From Ditylenchus dipsaci (lineage: Eukaryota; Nematoda; Chromadorea; Rhabditida; Anguinidae), in NCBI GenBank assembly GCA_004194705.1, contig SADC01000006.1:62001-126000 (forward strand): a stretch of DNA of 64,000 nucleotides. Direction: 5' to 3'. Under the pieces are notes generated by a model. The model had not been told where the DNA came from. It ran no database searches and saw only the letters and a program-made list of their open reading frames with translations. This document shows positions 63,313 to 64,000 of the stretch, piece after piece. Made by a program: the position numbers and the translations under genes. Positions within the stretch are counted from its first letter, which is position 1. Every line of letters starts with the position of its first letter.

Positions 63313-63525
63313 CTTAAAGGGCCATTGCCGTCTAAGACAAAGTTGTCCCCTGCCAATTAAAAAAATCCTAATCATTGAACTTCTGTACGGATTTTTTAAC
63401 CTGGTTCTAACAAAACTTTGCCTAAAATTAAATTCTATATCTTGTCTTGTGAGAAACCAAGCTAAAAAATCCGTACAGGAGCTCAATGATTAGGCGCAAA
63501 TTTTCGAATTGGCGGGGGGGGGGGG
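63313..63525. mobile_element. TTAA-family MITE, AGGGCCATTGCCGTC
   Basis: TTAAAGGGCCATTGCCGTC at left; inner arms ACTTCTGTACGGATTTTTTA/AAAAAATCCGTACAGGAGC; then AATTTTCGAATTGGCGGGG. Close relative of 24406-24620. Confidence 0.75.
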
Positions 63526-63683
63526 CAATCCAGAACGCGTGGCCGTGATTCTTTAAAGACCAAGGAAAAAAATACATTTTTTTGGTGTTCTTTTTAGAAA
63601 ATTTGCTTTTTAGCATGAATTTTTTTTATCGGTTTAGCGTATAAAATTCATTGGAAGAAATTCATAGTGAATAAAGAGGCAAT

Positions 63684-63923
63684 TAAAGAGCCATATATAG
63701 GCACCCCTTTTTGAAAAAAGGTTGCCTATATCGAGGTTTTACTTTTTTAACCCAAAATTAGTTTTCCTTTCGAAAAACCATCGGCGAAATCGGAATCCTT
63801 ACGATATTTATGTGAAGACTGTCAGAACGAAATGGATGAAAGACTTTGAAAATTGGTTAAAAGACTGTCGGACCTTAGGCGGGAACGAACTTTTGAGGGT
63901 GCCACTATAGCGAGGTTCAACTG
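63684..63923. mobile_element. CAGTC-group MITE, truncated left half
   Basis: Centre (GCCATATATAGGCACCCC / GCCTATATCGAGGTTTTAC) and right half (GGCGGGAACGAACTTTTGAG, CACTATAGCGAGGTTCAACTG|TA) remain; the left half is missing. Confidence 0.8.
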
Positions 63924-64000
63924 TATTGGCAAACGAGAAGTAAACGTTTGTAAACGATTTCAGAAACTCACGAAAGCTCATTTTGGAAGTCACGTAAATA

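Overview
The window reads as AT-rich genomic DNA from an invertebrate animal. Evidence: real genes are split into short exons with GT-AG introns of about 30-60 nt, plus a few long ones; many introns end in a TTTTCAG/TTTTAG-like acceptor; tRNAs sit inside introns; the gene families are animal ones. Acceptor style and TTAGGC-type (nematode telomere) runs at about 19.83 and 46.87 kb make a nematode the best guess. That is an inference, not an identification.

Recognisable host genes: (1) an SLC22-type organic cation/anion transporter, minus strand, about 632-4099, incomplete at both ends; (2) an Ala/Gln-rich coiled-coil reading frame, minus, 9072-9855; (3) an ACCS-like PLP-dependent aminotransferase, plus, 18404-23941, ten exons with one apparent 1-nt frameshift; (4) two diverged, frame-broken copies of a gene with about five RRM domains, minus, 29.55-34.3 kb and 36.96-38.7 kb; (5) a DNAJB12/B14-type ER membrane J-protein, minus, 52018-56663, with two tRNA-Glu(TTC) copies in its introns on the opposite strand; (6) one exon of a rhodopsin-type GPCR (TM3-TM4), minus, 62750-62995. 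A good but unidentified exon lies at 49535-49710.

Nearly everything else is DNA transposon matter. There is a 2938-bp hAT element (26417-29354) with a perfect 8-bp target duplication; a 2640-bp element (30382-33021) with an 8-bp duplication, terminal arrays of a 15-bp iteron and an intron-containing gene of unknown family; pogo/Tigger relics; a mariner relic; a 1190-bp Tc1-style foldback with inner and outer repeats; TTAA-flanked elements; tRNA-derived SINEs; and dozens of foldback MITEs. Two large MITE groups dominate: one with ends like CCGTATTTCCTCTAAT, tied to a pogo-type transposase by the element at 45382-46166, and one with ends starting CAGTC plus a word that differs from element to element.

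The most unusual signal is twofold. Several unrelated elements have termini made of short (11-16 bp), element-specific tandem iterons in inverted orientation (5.1, 13.6, 25.7/29.4, 30.4/33.0 kb and others). Within CAGTC elements, the same variable word appears at both ends and again in the centre, while differing between elements. The genes appear to survive as islands in this material: transposons sit in their long introns, and several frame breaks fall in short homopolymers, which may reflect assembly error instead of decay.
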